NCBI GenBank assembly: GCA_050732995.1
Contig: JBOHSA010000144.1
Coordinates: 1-9,998 of the forward strand
From: JBOHSA01 sp050732995
GTDB taxonomy: Bacteria > Gemmatimonadota > Gemmatimonadetes > Gemmatimonadales > GWC2-71-9
Length of the DNA stretch: 9,998 bases
Direction of reading: 5' to 3'
Shown: one piece after another, positions 1 to 6,624 of the stretch
Numbering within the stretch: the stretch's first letter is position 1
Layout: each line of letters starts with the position of its first letter
Made by a program: the position numbers and the translations under genes
Notes under the pieces: model-generated
Databases searched by the model: none
What the model was told of the DNA's origin: nothing
The model's input: the letters and a program-made list of their open reading frames with translations, nothing else

Positions 1-3000
1 GTTATGTAGTCTTCGTCATAAGCCGCTCTGAAAATCCTAAGTCGATTAAACATGCCACTCTCCGGGACCGCACTCTCTCTACCCCAAGCGGTCTTCTCCA
101 TGAGTCTAGCTGACTCAAGTGCTGAACCGAGGTTACCTCTCATGAGGGCGACATTGGCGCTCTCGCAGTAATAAACGACTCGCGTCTTCCAGGTGCTCGC
201 CTCTGCCAGCGAGCGAGTAGCAGCATCGAGAATCTCTTGCGTCTTCTCGGGTTTGCCGGCGAGGATGAGGGCCTCAGCCAAGTTCATATACGAGGAGACG
301 AGTTTGGGCTGACTTACGCCGTTTCTCCCAAGTGCTATGCTCCTTCGGCCGACCTCAATGGCCTCCTCGAACCGCCCCACGATGGAGTACAGCCCGCAAA
401 GATTCCCCAGTGTTATGGATGCCCTAGCATCGTTTCCCATTCTTCTCGCCAGTCTAAGCCCCTCTTCATATGCTTCGTGGGCTCTGTCGAACTCGCACAA
501 GAACTGTTTGCACAACCCGTAACCATTGTAGGCACTAGACAGAGTCGGGTAGTCAGTGGGCCCGGCCAATTGCCGAAATGCTTCCTCAAGCTCCGAGGAG
601 GCTCGCTTGATGTCACCAAAGTTAAAGTTGCAGTAGGCGACCGCGTAGCGGATGAAGCCGTCGTTTCGAGCAGCTGGATCGGATAGCAGTTGTTCAAGTT
701 CCACCAGGGCCGATCGGATGCGGCCCTCGTTACCTGCCTCAGAACCGGCTTGGGCAGATAAGAATAGCGCTCTCCCAAGCAAGTCCAGGTGTCCAGCAGC
801 ATGAGCAGCTGCAAGCGCTCTATCTGCCGCTTCGCATTGCAGGTCGCCGGCCTCACAATTGAGGAGGTATACTCCGGTTGCTTGAAGTTGGGCGAGCTCG
901 GCAACCTCCCTGGCTGAGAGTTTCGCTTCTGAAGATAGCAATTGGAGGACCGGCATGGCGGCCACCGCCTTGGATTGATCAATCAAAGCCTTTCCAAGCA
1001 ACAGGCGGGCTGGTGTTAGCTGGTCTGAGTTCAGGCTTGCCTGAAGTGCCACGTGCAGAATCTGTTCAGCTTCATGAGGTGCGCCTGCACTGAGAGCACT
1101 GGTAGCGCCACCCAGCACGAACGGAAGAGCTTGCGCAAACCGCCCGCCGCGCAGAAAATGCCAGGCGATCTCTAGGTTCAGCGATTCGATCTGGTCGGAT
1201 CGCCCGGCTAGCGTCTCCCCCACCCGCCTATGCAAATGCTGCCTCGCAGGCCCCGCCACTGAATAGTACGCCTGCGCCCGAATCAACTCGTTGCGGAACT
1301 CGAGATCGCCGTGCACCTCCCGCAACAACCCCTCCTCGCGCAGCCGCGAGAGCGCCTCCGCTGCCTGACCCGAGGTGAGATTGACGGCTCGGTAGAGCTC
1401 GAGCTCCGCCAGGCGGCGGCCGAGCACCGCCGCGAGGTCGAGCGCCGCCCGCGTCCGCGGGTCGAGCCGCCGCGCCTGGCGATCGAACACGGTGCGAATC
1501 GCGCGCGGAATGCCCAATGCCGCCGCCGGCAATCGGTCCAATGCCTCGAGGTCCCGCAACAGGGACTCCGACCCGTGGGCCACCCACTCCCTCGTCAACA
1601 GCTCGAGCGCGAGTGGATTCCCGCCCCCCGCCCGCAGGATCCGCTCGGCCGGCGGCTCGCCGCGCTGTCCGGAATCCTCGGCGGTCACCTGGGCCACGAG
1701 GCGGGACGACGCCTCGGCGGACAGGACGTCGACCTCCACGGCGCGCATCCCCTCGATGCTCGCGTCTGCCGTGAGCGCCGCCGGCGCGGCCGCCGTGCGC
1801 AGCTCGCTCGACCGCCCGGCCAGGATCAGGAGCACTCTCGTGCCGGCGAGCTTCCGGGCCACGACATGGAGTATCGCGGCGCTGGCGTTGTCCGCCGCGT
1901 GAATGTCGTCCACCACGAGCACCACCGGGCTTTCCTCGGATGCGGCCGTCACGGCCTTCAGGAACGCATCCGCCAACCGCATCGGTATCACTTCAGAGGA
2001 CCATTCGACGGGCTTCGGAACGCCGGGGAAGACGACGAAGATCTCGGCCGTGATCCGGGAGAGCTCGCTCAGCGCCTCGGGCTCGGCGCTGCCGATCGCC
2101 CGCTGGATCGTGAGCTGCTTGACCAGCTCCCCCAACACCGCGAACGGCAGATCCCGCTCGGCCTCGTACGCCTGGGCGCGCGCCACCACCGCCCCTTCCA
2201 TCTGGCAGGTGGAGACGAAGGCGTTGGTCAGGGTCGTCTTGCCGACGCCGGGATCGCCGGTCAGCACGACGGTGCGGGGGGATCGCCGCCGCACCTCGAG
2301 CCAGGTGTCGTACAACGCGGAGAACTCCCGCTCCCGACCGATCAGCGTTTCCGCCTCGAAGCGCTTCTCCGCGCGCTCGGGCGGGGATGCGTCCCCACCG
2401 GGGCTGCTCAGGCGAGGGGCGGGCGGCGCCCGTCGCCCGTCGCGCAACAGGACAGCCACGCGGGCGAGGTCGGCGCTCGGCTTCGCGTCCAGCTCCTGAG
2501 CGAGCTGTTGCTCGAAGCGGGCGTAGGCCTTCAGGGCGTTGGTCCGATCCCCGACCCAGGCGCGCGCCTCCATCACTCCCCGCACCGCGTCCTCGGACAG
2601 CGGGTCCAGCTCGTAGAGCACCTGGGCGTGCCGCTCGACGGTCGTGAAGTCGCCGATCCGCCGCCCGGCATCCATGTGCCGGACCAGGCAATCGCGCATT
2701 TTGGGGGCGAGCTTGGCGCGCCACTCGTCTTTCCAATCCTCGAACGGCCGCGCTCCCGGCACTTCGAAGCCGTCCAGGAACTCACCGCGGACCTGGAGGT
2801 CGCCGCCGTCGAGATGGTGGACATCGGCATCGACCACCCCAGGTGCCAGGGCGATGGCGGAGCGCTGAATCGCGAGGTGCTCGCGCCCGACCTTGGCCTT
2901 GACCATGGAGATGGCCTGCGCAAGGGAGTGGCGGGCGAGCCGGGCAGGGGCGTCGCGCCAGAGGAGATCCATCAAGTAGTCGCGGGTGAGCTTTTTGCCC

Positions 3001-3131
3001 GGCTCGAGCGCCAGCCGAATGAGGACGGCGAAGTGCTTGCGGGTGCGGAACCGGACCTGGTCGCCGCCGGGAGCTAGCAGGAGGGGAGTACCAAGGCAAC
3101 GCAGCTCGAGCGACGGCGGCACATGGACCAT
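1..3131 (-). CDS. Large BTAD/AAA-ATPase/TPR transcriptional regulator (5' part, runs off left edge)
   Basis: One uninterrupted reading frame of 1043 codons from ATG at 3131 to the window edge, with no stop, so the C-terminus is missing. Residues about 7-95 read as a winged-helix (OmpR/SARP-like) DNA-binding domain. Residues about 100-245 form a BTAD domain, with the typical 'ELDPLSEDAV' helix near 175 and 'AYARFEQQLAQEL' after it. A P-loop ATPase follows: Walker A GDPGVGKTT at 292-300 (Lys298) and Walker B LVVDDIH with Asp408-Asp409. From about 640 on, the protein is helical with TPR-like repeats, for example 'GRFEEAIEVGRRSIALG' and 'LAEALILAGKPEKTQEIL'. Proteins of this architecture are ATP-dependent, ligand-sensing transcription activators related to SARP, MalT and AfsR; the target genes here are unknown. 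The start codon follows an in-frame TGA at 3138-3140 and has no clear Shine-Dalgarno. Codons 3' of about position 1200 are much less GC-biased than the 5' part. The domain call is firm; the regulon and ligand cannot be read. Confidence 0.9.
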   Translation of the reverse strand, partial: MVHVPPSLELRCLGTPLLLAPGGDQVRFRTRKHFAVLIRLALEPGKKLTRDYLMDLLWRDAPARLARHSLAQAISMVKAKVGREHLAIQRSAIALAPGVVDADVHHLDGGDLQVRGEFLDGFEVPGARPFEDWKDEWRAKLAPKMRDCLVRHMDAGRRIGDFTTVERHAQVLYELDPLSEDAVRGVMEARAWVGDRTNALKAYARFEQQLAQELDAKPSADLARVAVLLRDGRRAPPAPRLSSPGGDASPPERAEKRFEAETLIGREREFSALYDTWLEVRRRSPRTVVLTGDPGVGKTTLTNAFVSTCQMEGAVVARAQAYEAERDLPFAVLGELVKQLTIQRAIGSAEPEALSELSRITAEIFVVFPGVPKPVEWSSEVIPMRLADAFLKAVTAASEESPVVLVVDDIHAADNASAAILHVVARKLAGTRVLLILAGRSSELRTAAAPAALTADASIEGMRAVEVDVLSAEASSRLVAQVTAEDSGQRGEPPAERILRAGGGNPLALELLTREWVAHGSESLLRDLEALDRLPAAALGIPRAIRTVFDRQARRLDPRTRAALDLAAVLGRRLAELELYRAVNLTSGQAAEALSRLREEGLLREVHGDLEFRNELIRAQAYYSVAGPARQHLHRRVGETLAGRSDQIESLNLEIAWHFLRGGRFAQALPFVLGGATSALSAGAPHEAEQILHVALQASLNSDQLTPARLLLGKALIDQSKAVAAMPVLQLLSSEAKLSAREVAELAQLQATGVYLLNCEAGDLQCEAADRALAAAHAAGHLDLLGRALFLSAQAGSEAGNEGRIRSALVELEQLLSDPAARNDGFIRYAVAYCNFNFGDIKRASSELEEAFRQLAGPTDYPTLSSAYNGYGLCKQFLCEFDRAHEAYEEGLRLARRMGNDARASITLGNLCGLYSIVGRFEEAIEVGRRSIALGRNGVSQPKLVSSYMNLAEALILAGKPEKTQEILDAATRSLAEASTWKTRVVYYCESANVALMRGNLGSALESARLMEKTAWGRESAVPESGMFNRLRIFRAAYDEDYI

Positions 3132-3154
3132 CCAGAATCACGCGGAAGGGTAGT

Positions 3155-3183
3155 ATTAGGCGCGCAAATCAACCGCCTGTCAA
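3155..3183 (-). promoter_or_regulatory. Sigma70-like promoter of the BTAD/AAA/TPR regulator
   Basis: On the minus strand a perfect -35 TTGACA (3183-3178) is separated by exactly 17 bp from CCTAAT (3160-3155), a 4/6 match to the -10 consensus. The predicted transcription start near 3148 leaves a leader of about 17 nt before the ATG at 3131. This agrees with the lack of a clear ribosome binding site. No transcript evidence is available. Confidence 0.55.
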
Positions 3184-3186
3184 CAC

Positions 3187-3203
3187 ATTGATTGCCAATC
3201 AAT
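3187..3203. promoter_or_regulatory. Perfect 17-bp palindrome, candidate operator
   Basis: ATTGATTG, one central base, then CAATCAAT: two perfect 8-bp inverted arms. The site ends 4 bp upstream of the -35 hexamer of the regulator promoter. It is AT-rich in a GC-rich background and no T-tract follows on either strand, so it looks like a protein-binding dyad rather than a terminator. Its position suits an activator or autoregulatory site; the binding protein is unknown. Confidence 0.45.
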
Positions 3204-3217
3204 TAGGTCCTGGAGAA

Positions 3218-3238
3218 ACGAGCCTGCGAAGCACTCGT
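3218..3238 (-). terminator. Weak candidate terminator hairpin after the lipoprotein gene
   Basis: Read on the minus strand, ACGAG-TGC pairs with GCA-(GG bulge)-CTCGT around a TTC loop and is followed by TTCTCC. It starts 9 nt after the stop codon of the small lipoprotein gene and lies before the regulator promoter, the expected place for transcription to end. The stem is short with a bulge and the T-tract is poor, so this is tentative. Confidence 0.3.
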
Positions 3239-3246
3239 CAACAGAC

Positions 3247-3693
3247 CTACTTCGACCCGGCCCCTCGGCAGATTGGACAGATCGTCATCCCGGGCTCTTG
3301 GCCGAGCACGAGCCGGACCGGCCCCAGTCGCACCGCCGTGTCGGTCAGCGCGACGGCGAGCAGCATGACCCGACCGTCTGTCCACCCCGTGAACCGGGCG
3401 GGGTGCAGCACCCCGAGGTCCACGGGATGGGCGGTGATGTTGTACTCTCCCGGCACGTCGAACCAACCCCCCAAGCCAGCGACGAAAGGCTGGTGCACGT
3501 TGCCGTAGGTGCAGCCGATGTGCCCGTGGGCGCTCGTGTCGTCCACGATCAGCCCCGCATCCTTCCCACCCCAGGTGCCGACCAGGGCGTCCGTCGGTGA
3601 TCCGGGGGCAGGCGCCGCCCCGTCGCATGCCGGCACGAGGCACAGCCCGGCGATCAATAAGGCTGCGATTGGGAAGGGAACGAGTCGTGTCAT
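3247..3693 (-). CDS. Small secreted lipoprotein of unknown function
   Basis: 148 residues. A lipoprotein signal peptide (MTRLV, hydrophobic stretch 7-20, lipobox V20-P21-A22-C23; Pro at -2 is unusual) predicts lipidation at Cys23 and export to the envelope. The mature part is about 125 residues and beta-rich. It has a 'VGTWGG' motif near 38-43 and a 'HPARFTGWTDGRVMLLAVALTD' core near 97-118, a pattern like small hypothetical lipoproteins whose domain begins with GTWGG and ends with TMTL-V-L-type strands. It ends with a CPIC pair (Cys139, Cys142), which could bind metal or form a disulfide. A strong GGAGGAGG (3707-3700) sits 6 nt before the ATG, fixing the start. The start lies 19 bp after the moxR stop, so the two genes are very likely co-transcribed. 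I do not recognise a named family and assign no function. Confidence 0.75.
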   Translation of the reverse strand: MTRLVPFPIAALLIAGLCLVPACDGAAPAPGSPTDALVGTWGGKDAGLIVDDTSAHGHIGCTYGNVHQPFVAGLGGWFDVPGEYNITAHPVDLGVLHPARFTGWTDGRVMLLAVALTDTAVRLGPVRLVLGQEPGMTICPICRGAGSK

Positions 3694-3712
3694 GGTGAGC
3701 CTCCTCCGTCGG

Positions 3713-4762
3713 CTACTGCGCCAGCCACTTCCCTCCGTCCACCAGCTCCGCCACGAGATCCACCGCCGTCCGCCCCGCCGCCTCGGCGGCGAAATTGATC
3801 ACCAACCGGTGGGTCAGCACCGTCGGCGCCACGGTGCGCAGATCGTCGTAGTCCGCCATCGGCCGGCCGTCGAGCGCGGCCCGCGCCTTGGCCCCCAGCA
3901 CCAGATACTGCGACGCCCGCGGGCCCGCGCCCCACGACACGTATTCTTTCACGAACCCCGGCGCCTCCGCGTCTGCCGGCCGCGTCATCCGCACCAGCGT
4001 CACCGCCGCCGCCACCAACGCCTTGGTCACGGGAATCCGCCGCACCAGATGCTGCAACGCCAGGACGTCCTCCGCCGTGAGCACCGGCCGCACGTCCGCC
4101 GCGAGATCCCCGGTCGTCGCCTCGACGATCGCCTCCTCCTCGGCCTTCGACGGATAGCCCACCCGCAGCTCGAACATGAACCGGTCGAGCTGCGCCTCGG
4201 GCAAGGGATATGTGCCCTCTTGCTCGATCGGGTTCTGGGTCGCGAGCACGAAGAACGGCGAGGGCAGGTGATGCGTCTGCCCCCCGGCCGTGACCTGATG
4301 CTCCTGCATCGCCTGGAGCAAGGCCGCCTGGGTCTTGGGCGGCGTGCGGTTCACCTCGTCCGCCAGCACGATGTTGGCGAACACCGGCCCCCGCACGAAC
4401 CGGAACCCGCGCTTCTTGGCCTGGTCCTCCTCGATGATCTCGGTGCCGGTGATGTCGGACGGCATGAGATCCGGCGTGAACTGGATGCGGGAGAACTGGA
4501 GGTCGAGCGCCTCGCTCACCGTCTGGACCATGAGGGTCTTGGCGAGGCCGGGCACGCCGAGCAGCAAGGCGTGGCCGCCGGAGAAGATGGCCGTGAGGAT
4601 GCCGTCGAGCACGTCGCGCTGTCCGACGATGCGGCGGCCGACCTGGGCCAAGAGGTCGGCGCGCGCGGCGGCGAGCCGCTCGAGCAGCTCGACATCGCCC
4701 GAAGGGGGGGAGGGACGGGGAACGGGGGCGGGGTTCGGGGCCATTGGGGCGTAGAATACCAC
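3713..4762 (-). CDS. MoxR-family AAA+ ATPase
   Basis: 349 residues, usual length for the family. A disordered Pro-rich N-terminus (residues 7-21) precedes the AAA+ core. Visible are Walker A GVPGLAKT (69-76, Lys75), Walker B VLADEVNRTPP (132-142, Asp135-Glu136), sensor 1 in LATQNPIEQEGTYPLPEAQ (Asn177), the LDRF arginine region (Arg194), and the conserved SWGAGPRASQ segment (277-286) of the lid. MoxR proteins form ring-shaped cytoplasmic ATPases that act as chaperones, often inserting metals or cofactors with a von Willebrand A partner. Here the usual partners (DUF58, VWA, transglutaminase genes) are absent and the only companion is the small lipoprotein gene 19 bp downstream. ATG 4762 has GGGAG 4 nt upstream; ATG 4744 is an alternative start giving 343 residues without a ribosome binding site. 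Family call very secure; substrate unknown. Confidence 0.93.
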   Translation of the reverse strand: MVFYAPMAPNPAPVPRPSPPSGDVELLERLAAARADLLAQVGRRIVGQRDVLDGILTAIFSGGHALLLGVPGLAKTLMVQTVSEALDLQFSRIQFTPDLMPSDITGTEIIEEDQAKKRGFRFVRGPVFANIVLADEVNRTPPKTQAALLQAMQEHQVTAGGQTHHLPSPFFVLATQNPIEQEGTYPLPEAQLDRFMFELRVGYPSKAEEEAIVEATTGDLAADVRPVLTAEDVLALQHLVRRIPVTKALVAAAVTLVRMTRPADAEAPGFVKEYVSWGAGPRASQYLVLGAKARAALDGRPMADYDDLRTVAPTVLTHRLVINFAAEAAGRTAVDLVAELVDGGKWLAQ

Positions 4763-4847
4763 ATCCTACTCCCAAGTGCCACATAAAGTTGCAGGGTTTG
4801 CCGTTTGCTTGCGAAACTTTTCACAAGCGTCTAAGTTTCCCGCGGCC
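4763..4847. promoter_or_regulatory. Divergent intergenic region between moxR and atpZ
   Basis: These 85 bp must hold the promoters for the moxR operon (minus) and, unless it starts inside moxR, the atp operon (plus). The region is AT-richer than its flanks. On the plus strand TTGCGA and TCTAAG (each 4/6 to consensus) occur with a 15-bp spacing, too short to be convincing. A 5-bp inverted repeat GCTTG/CAAGC flanks the stretch between them. No promoter can be named with confidence. Confidence 0.35.
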
Positions 4848-5105
4848 ATGGCCCCCCAGGACCCTAAAGACGAACGGGCGCGCGACGCACGGAGCTACGG
4901 CCAGGGCTATGCCTACTTCGGCGTGGCGCTGAGCTTCGCCCTCGCGATTCTCTCGTTCGGCGCGATCGGGTGGGTGGTGGACGGCTGGCTGCACACTCGA
5001 CCCGTGTTCGCCATCGCGGGCGGGTTCGTCGGAGGGACAGCGGGGTTCCTGAGCATCTACTACCGAGTCAAGCGGGACTCGGAGCGCGGGACGCGGGACA
5101 GGTGA
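4848..5105 (+). CDS. atpZ: AtpZ-type ATP synthase accessory membrane protein
   Basis: 85 residues from ATG 4848. A charged N-terminus (DPKDERARDAR) precedes two membrane helices, about 19-42 and 47-70, with the family-type turn 'GWVVDGWLHTRPVFAIAGGFVGG' and a basic end. This is the AtpZ/AtpI (small Fo accessory) pattern; such proteins sit next to the Fo genes, are linked to Mg/Ca movement and help assemble the c ring. The stop overlaps the next start (GTGA at 5102-5105), so translation is coupled. The frame stays open upstream to GTG 4776, adding 24 residues with no ribosome binding site and no membrane-protein character. I prefer the ATG by family length, although it too lacks a Shine-Dalgarno. 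Confidence 0.8.
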   Translation: MAPQDPKDERARDARSYGQGYAYFGVALSFALAILSFGAIGWVVDGWLHTRPVFAIAGGFVGGTAGFLSIYYRVKRDSERGTRDR

Positions 5106-5431
5106 AGCCGTACGGCGCGCTCCTCGGGGTGGGAGCCGCGCTGATCGGGGTGGCGATAGGGCTGGGAGGCGTCCCGGCCGGGATCGGAGGCGCGGTGGCG
5201 ATGGTCGCGCAGGTGGCGGCGGTGGCGCTGCTCCGGCCCGCGATGCGGGCGCCGCAACCGGTGTTCCTGGGACGCTGGCTTGGGGGAATGGCCATCCGGG
5301 CGTTGGCGCTGGGCCTGGTGCTCGGGCTTGCGGCGACGCACCGCGACCTGCTCCCCCCGCTCTCGGCGTCACTCGGCTACCTCGGCGTGCTGTTGCCGCT
5401 CCTGTTCCTGGAGACCAGGTTTCTCAAATGA
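5102..5431 (+). CDS. atpI: ATP synthase subunit I-like membrane protein
   Basis: 109 residues from GTG 5102, chosen because it overlaps the atpZ stop by 4 bp and places the first hydrophobic segment at the N-terminus. Four hydrophobic stretches (about 4-22, 27-45, 58-78 and 85-104) fit the ATP synthase I (AtpI) family, a poorly conserved four-helix protein encoded before the a subunit and implicated in c-ring assembly. There is little sequence identity to rely on; the call rests on topology, size and position between atpZ and atpB. Its stop overlaps the atpB start (ATGA at 5428-5431). Confidence 0.7.
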   Translation: MKPYGALLGVGAALIGVAIGLGGVPAGIGGAVAMVAQVAAVALLRPAMRAPQPVFLGRWLGGMAIRALALGLVLGLAATHRDLLPPLSASLGYLGVLLPLLFLETRFLK

Positions 5432-6282
5432 GCCAGGCGCCCTCTCCCGACATCGGCGGCATGATCCTGCACCACACGAGCGACGCCACCGTGGTGGAGC
5501 TGCCGTTCGGCCTGGGGGAATGGCACCTCCCGACCGGCTGGCACCTGTTCGGCATCGACGTCTCCCCCACCAAGCACGTGGTGTTCATGGTCGTCGCCGC
5601 GCTCCTCGTGTTCCTGACGATGTGGATCGCGGGCCGGCAGATCGAGCGGCGCCACCGGACGGGGAAAGCCCCGGCGGGCTTCGGCGCGGCCATCGAGGCC
5701 ATGGTGCTGTTCGTGCGCAACGACGTCGCCGTCGCCAACATCGGGCACGGCGGAGAAAAGTTCGCGCCCTACGTGCTCACGCTGTTCTTCTTCATCCTGT
5801 ACTGCAACCTGCTCGGCCTCATGCCGTGGGGCGCTGCGGCCACCGGCAACGTCGCGGTCACGGGCGCGCTGGCCCTGACGGCCTTCCTCACCGTCGAGAT
5901 CTCGGGGCTCGTGGCCCTGGGGCCCCGGGGATACCTGAAAACGATCGTGATGATTCCGCCCGGCATGACGGGACTCGGGGCGGTCCTGATGGCGCTGATC
6001 ATGACGCCGGTGGAGCTGATCGGTAAGATCGTGAAGCCGTTCGCGCTCACCCTGCGGTTGTTCGCCAACATGACCGCCGGACATTTCGTGATCCTGGCGC
6101 TGCTCGGCTTGATCTTCGTGTTCGGGACGGCACCCGCCGCGATCCGCTACGGGGTGGCGGCCGGCGCGGTGGCGTTCACGCTGTTCATGATGTGCCTGGA
6201 GCTACTGGTGGCGTTCCTCCAGGCGTACATCTTCGCGCTCCTCACCTCGGTGTTCATCGGGATGATGCAGCACGAGCATTGA
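5428..6282 (+). CDS. atpB: ATP synthase Fo subunit a
   Basis: 284 residues, a polytopic inner-membrane protein forming the two proton half-channels against the c ring. The conserved NLLGLMPWG motif and the diagnostic helix 'ALTLRLFANMTAGH' are present. The essential channel arginine falls at Arg210, followed by Asn214 and His219. The last helices contain 'CLELLVAFLQAYIFALL' with Glu258 and Gln265, which align with E. coli His245 and Gln252. Thus the His/Glu pair of E. coli (Glu219/His245) is swapped, as in mitochondria and many bacteria. The ATG overlaps the atpI stop by 4 bp. All key residues are present, so the subunit should be functional. Confidence 0.97.
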   Translation: MSQAPSPDIGGMILHHTSDATVVELPFGLGEWHLPTGWHLFGIDVSPTKHVVFMVVAALLVFLTMWIAGRQIERRHRTGKAPAGFGAAIEAMVLFVRNDVAVANIGHGGEKFAPYVLTLFFFILYCNLLGLMPWGAAATGNVAVTGALALTAFLTVEISGLVALGPRGYLKTIVMIPPGMTGLGAVLMALIMTPVELIGKIVKPFALTLRLFANMTAGHFVILALLGLIFVFGTAPAAIRYGVAAGAVAFTLFMMCLELLVAFLQAYIFALLTSVFIGMMQHEH

Positions 6283-6290
6283 ACGACAAG

Positions 6291-6322
6291 GGGCTAAGGG
6301 GCTAAGAGGCTAAGAGGCTAAG
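6291..6322 (+). repeat. Four tandem copies of an 8-bp unit (RGGCTAAG) between atpB and atpE
   Basis: Units at 6291-6298 and 6299-6306 read GGGCTAAG; units at 6307-6314 and 6315-6322 read AGGCTAAG. The array fills half of the 66-nt atpB-atpE gap, starting 8 nt after the atpB stop and ending 15 nt before the atpE ribosome binding site. Because the unit is 8 nt, its TAA falls in all three frames (6295, 6303, 6311). In E. coli the matching gap holds a translational enhancer for the abundant c subunit; whether this array affects translation is unknown. Confidence 0.9.
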
Positions 6323-6348
6323 GGTATACACACTCCTAGAGGAATGAC

Positions 6349-6624
6349 ATGCACACCATGCTCATGCTGGTTCAGGACGCGGCGCAGGCGGCCGAGGTGG
6401 CGAAGAACACCAACGCGCTGCTCGGCGCCGGGATCGGGCTCGGGCTCGCGATCATCGGTGCGGGGCTCGGGATCGGCCGGATCGGCGGCCAGGCGGTCGA
6501 GGCCATCGCCCGGCAGCCCCAGGCTTCGGGCGACATCCGCGGCGCGATGATCCTGACCGCGGCGCTGATCGAAGGCGCGACGCTCGCAGCCCTGGTCTTC
6601 GCCCTCCTGTTCAAGCTGCTGTAA
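6349..6624 (+). CDS. atpE: ATP synthase Fo subunit c
   Basis: 91 residues, the proteolipid of the rotor ring. A short N-terminal extension (1-22) precedes helix 1 with Gly-rich packing (GAGIGLGLAIIGAGLGIGRIGG, here residues 26-47), the polar loop R55-Q56-P57 and helix 2 with the ion-binding carboxylate Glu75 in 'LIEGATLAAL'. The residue after Glu75 is Gly, not Ser, and the position of the Na+-ligand Gln in helix 1 is Ile, so a proton-coupled ring is expected. AGAGGA (6338-6343) lies 5 nt before the ATG. This is the only atp gene here with its own clear ribosome binding site and a real upstream gap, in keeping with the need for many c copies per enzyme. The stop shares one base with the atpF start (TAATG). 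Confidence 0.97.
   Translation: MHTMLMLVQDAAQAAEVAKNTNALLGAGIGLGLAIIGAGLGIGRIGGQAVEAIARQPQASGDIRGAMILTAALIEGATLAALVFALLFKLL

Noticed and set aside
1311..3077. 588-codon open frame on the plus strand
   Set aside because: Antisense to the regulator. It is Arg/Gly/Pro-rich without motifs, while the minus frame has a complete BTAD and P-loop ATPase. Long antisense frames are expected at this GC content.
4744..4770. TATTCT 8 nt upstream of ATG 4744 as a -10 for a leaderless moxR
   Set aside because: The matching -35 (GTGGCA, 18-bp spacer) is weak, and ATG 4762 with GGGAG upstream makes the hexamer part of the coding sequence. Kept only as an alternative start.
3509..4786. 425-codon plus frame and 364-codon minus frame across moxR
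   Set aside because: Both are shadows of the MoxR frame, which has all AAA+ motifs; the shadows are Arg/His- or Gly/Ala-rich without any fold signature.
6291..6322. Tandem repeat as a CRISPR or iteron array
   Set aside because: Units are 8 bp with no spacers, and lie inside an operon next to no cas or rep gene.
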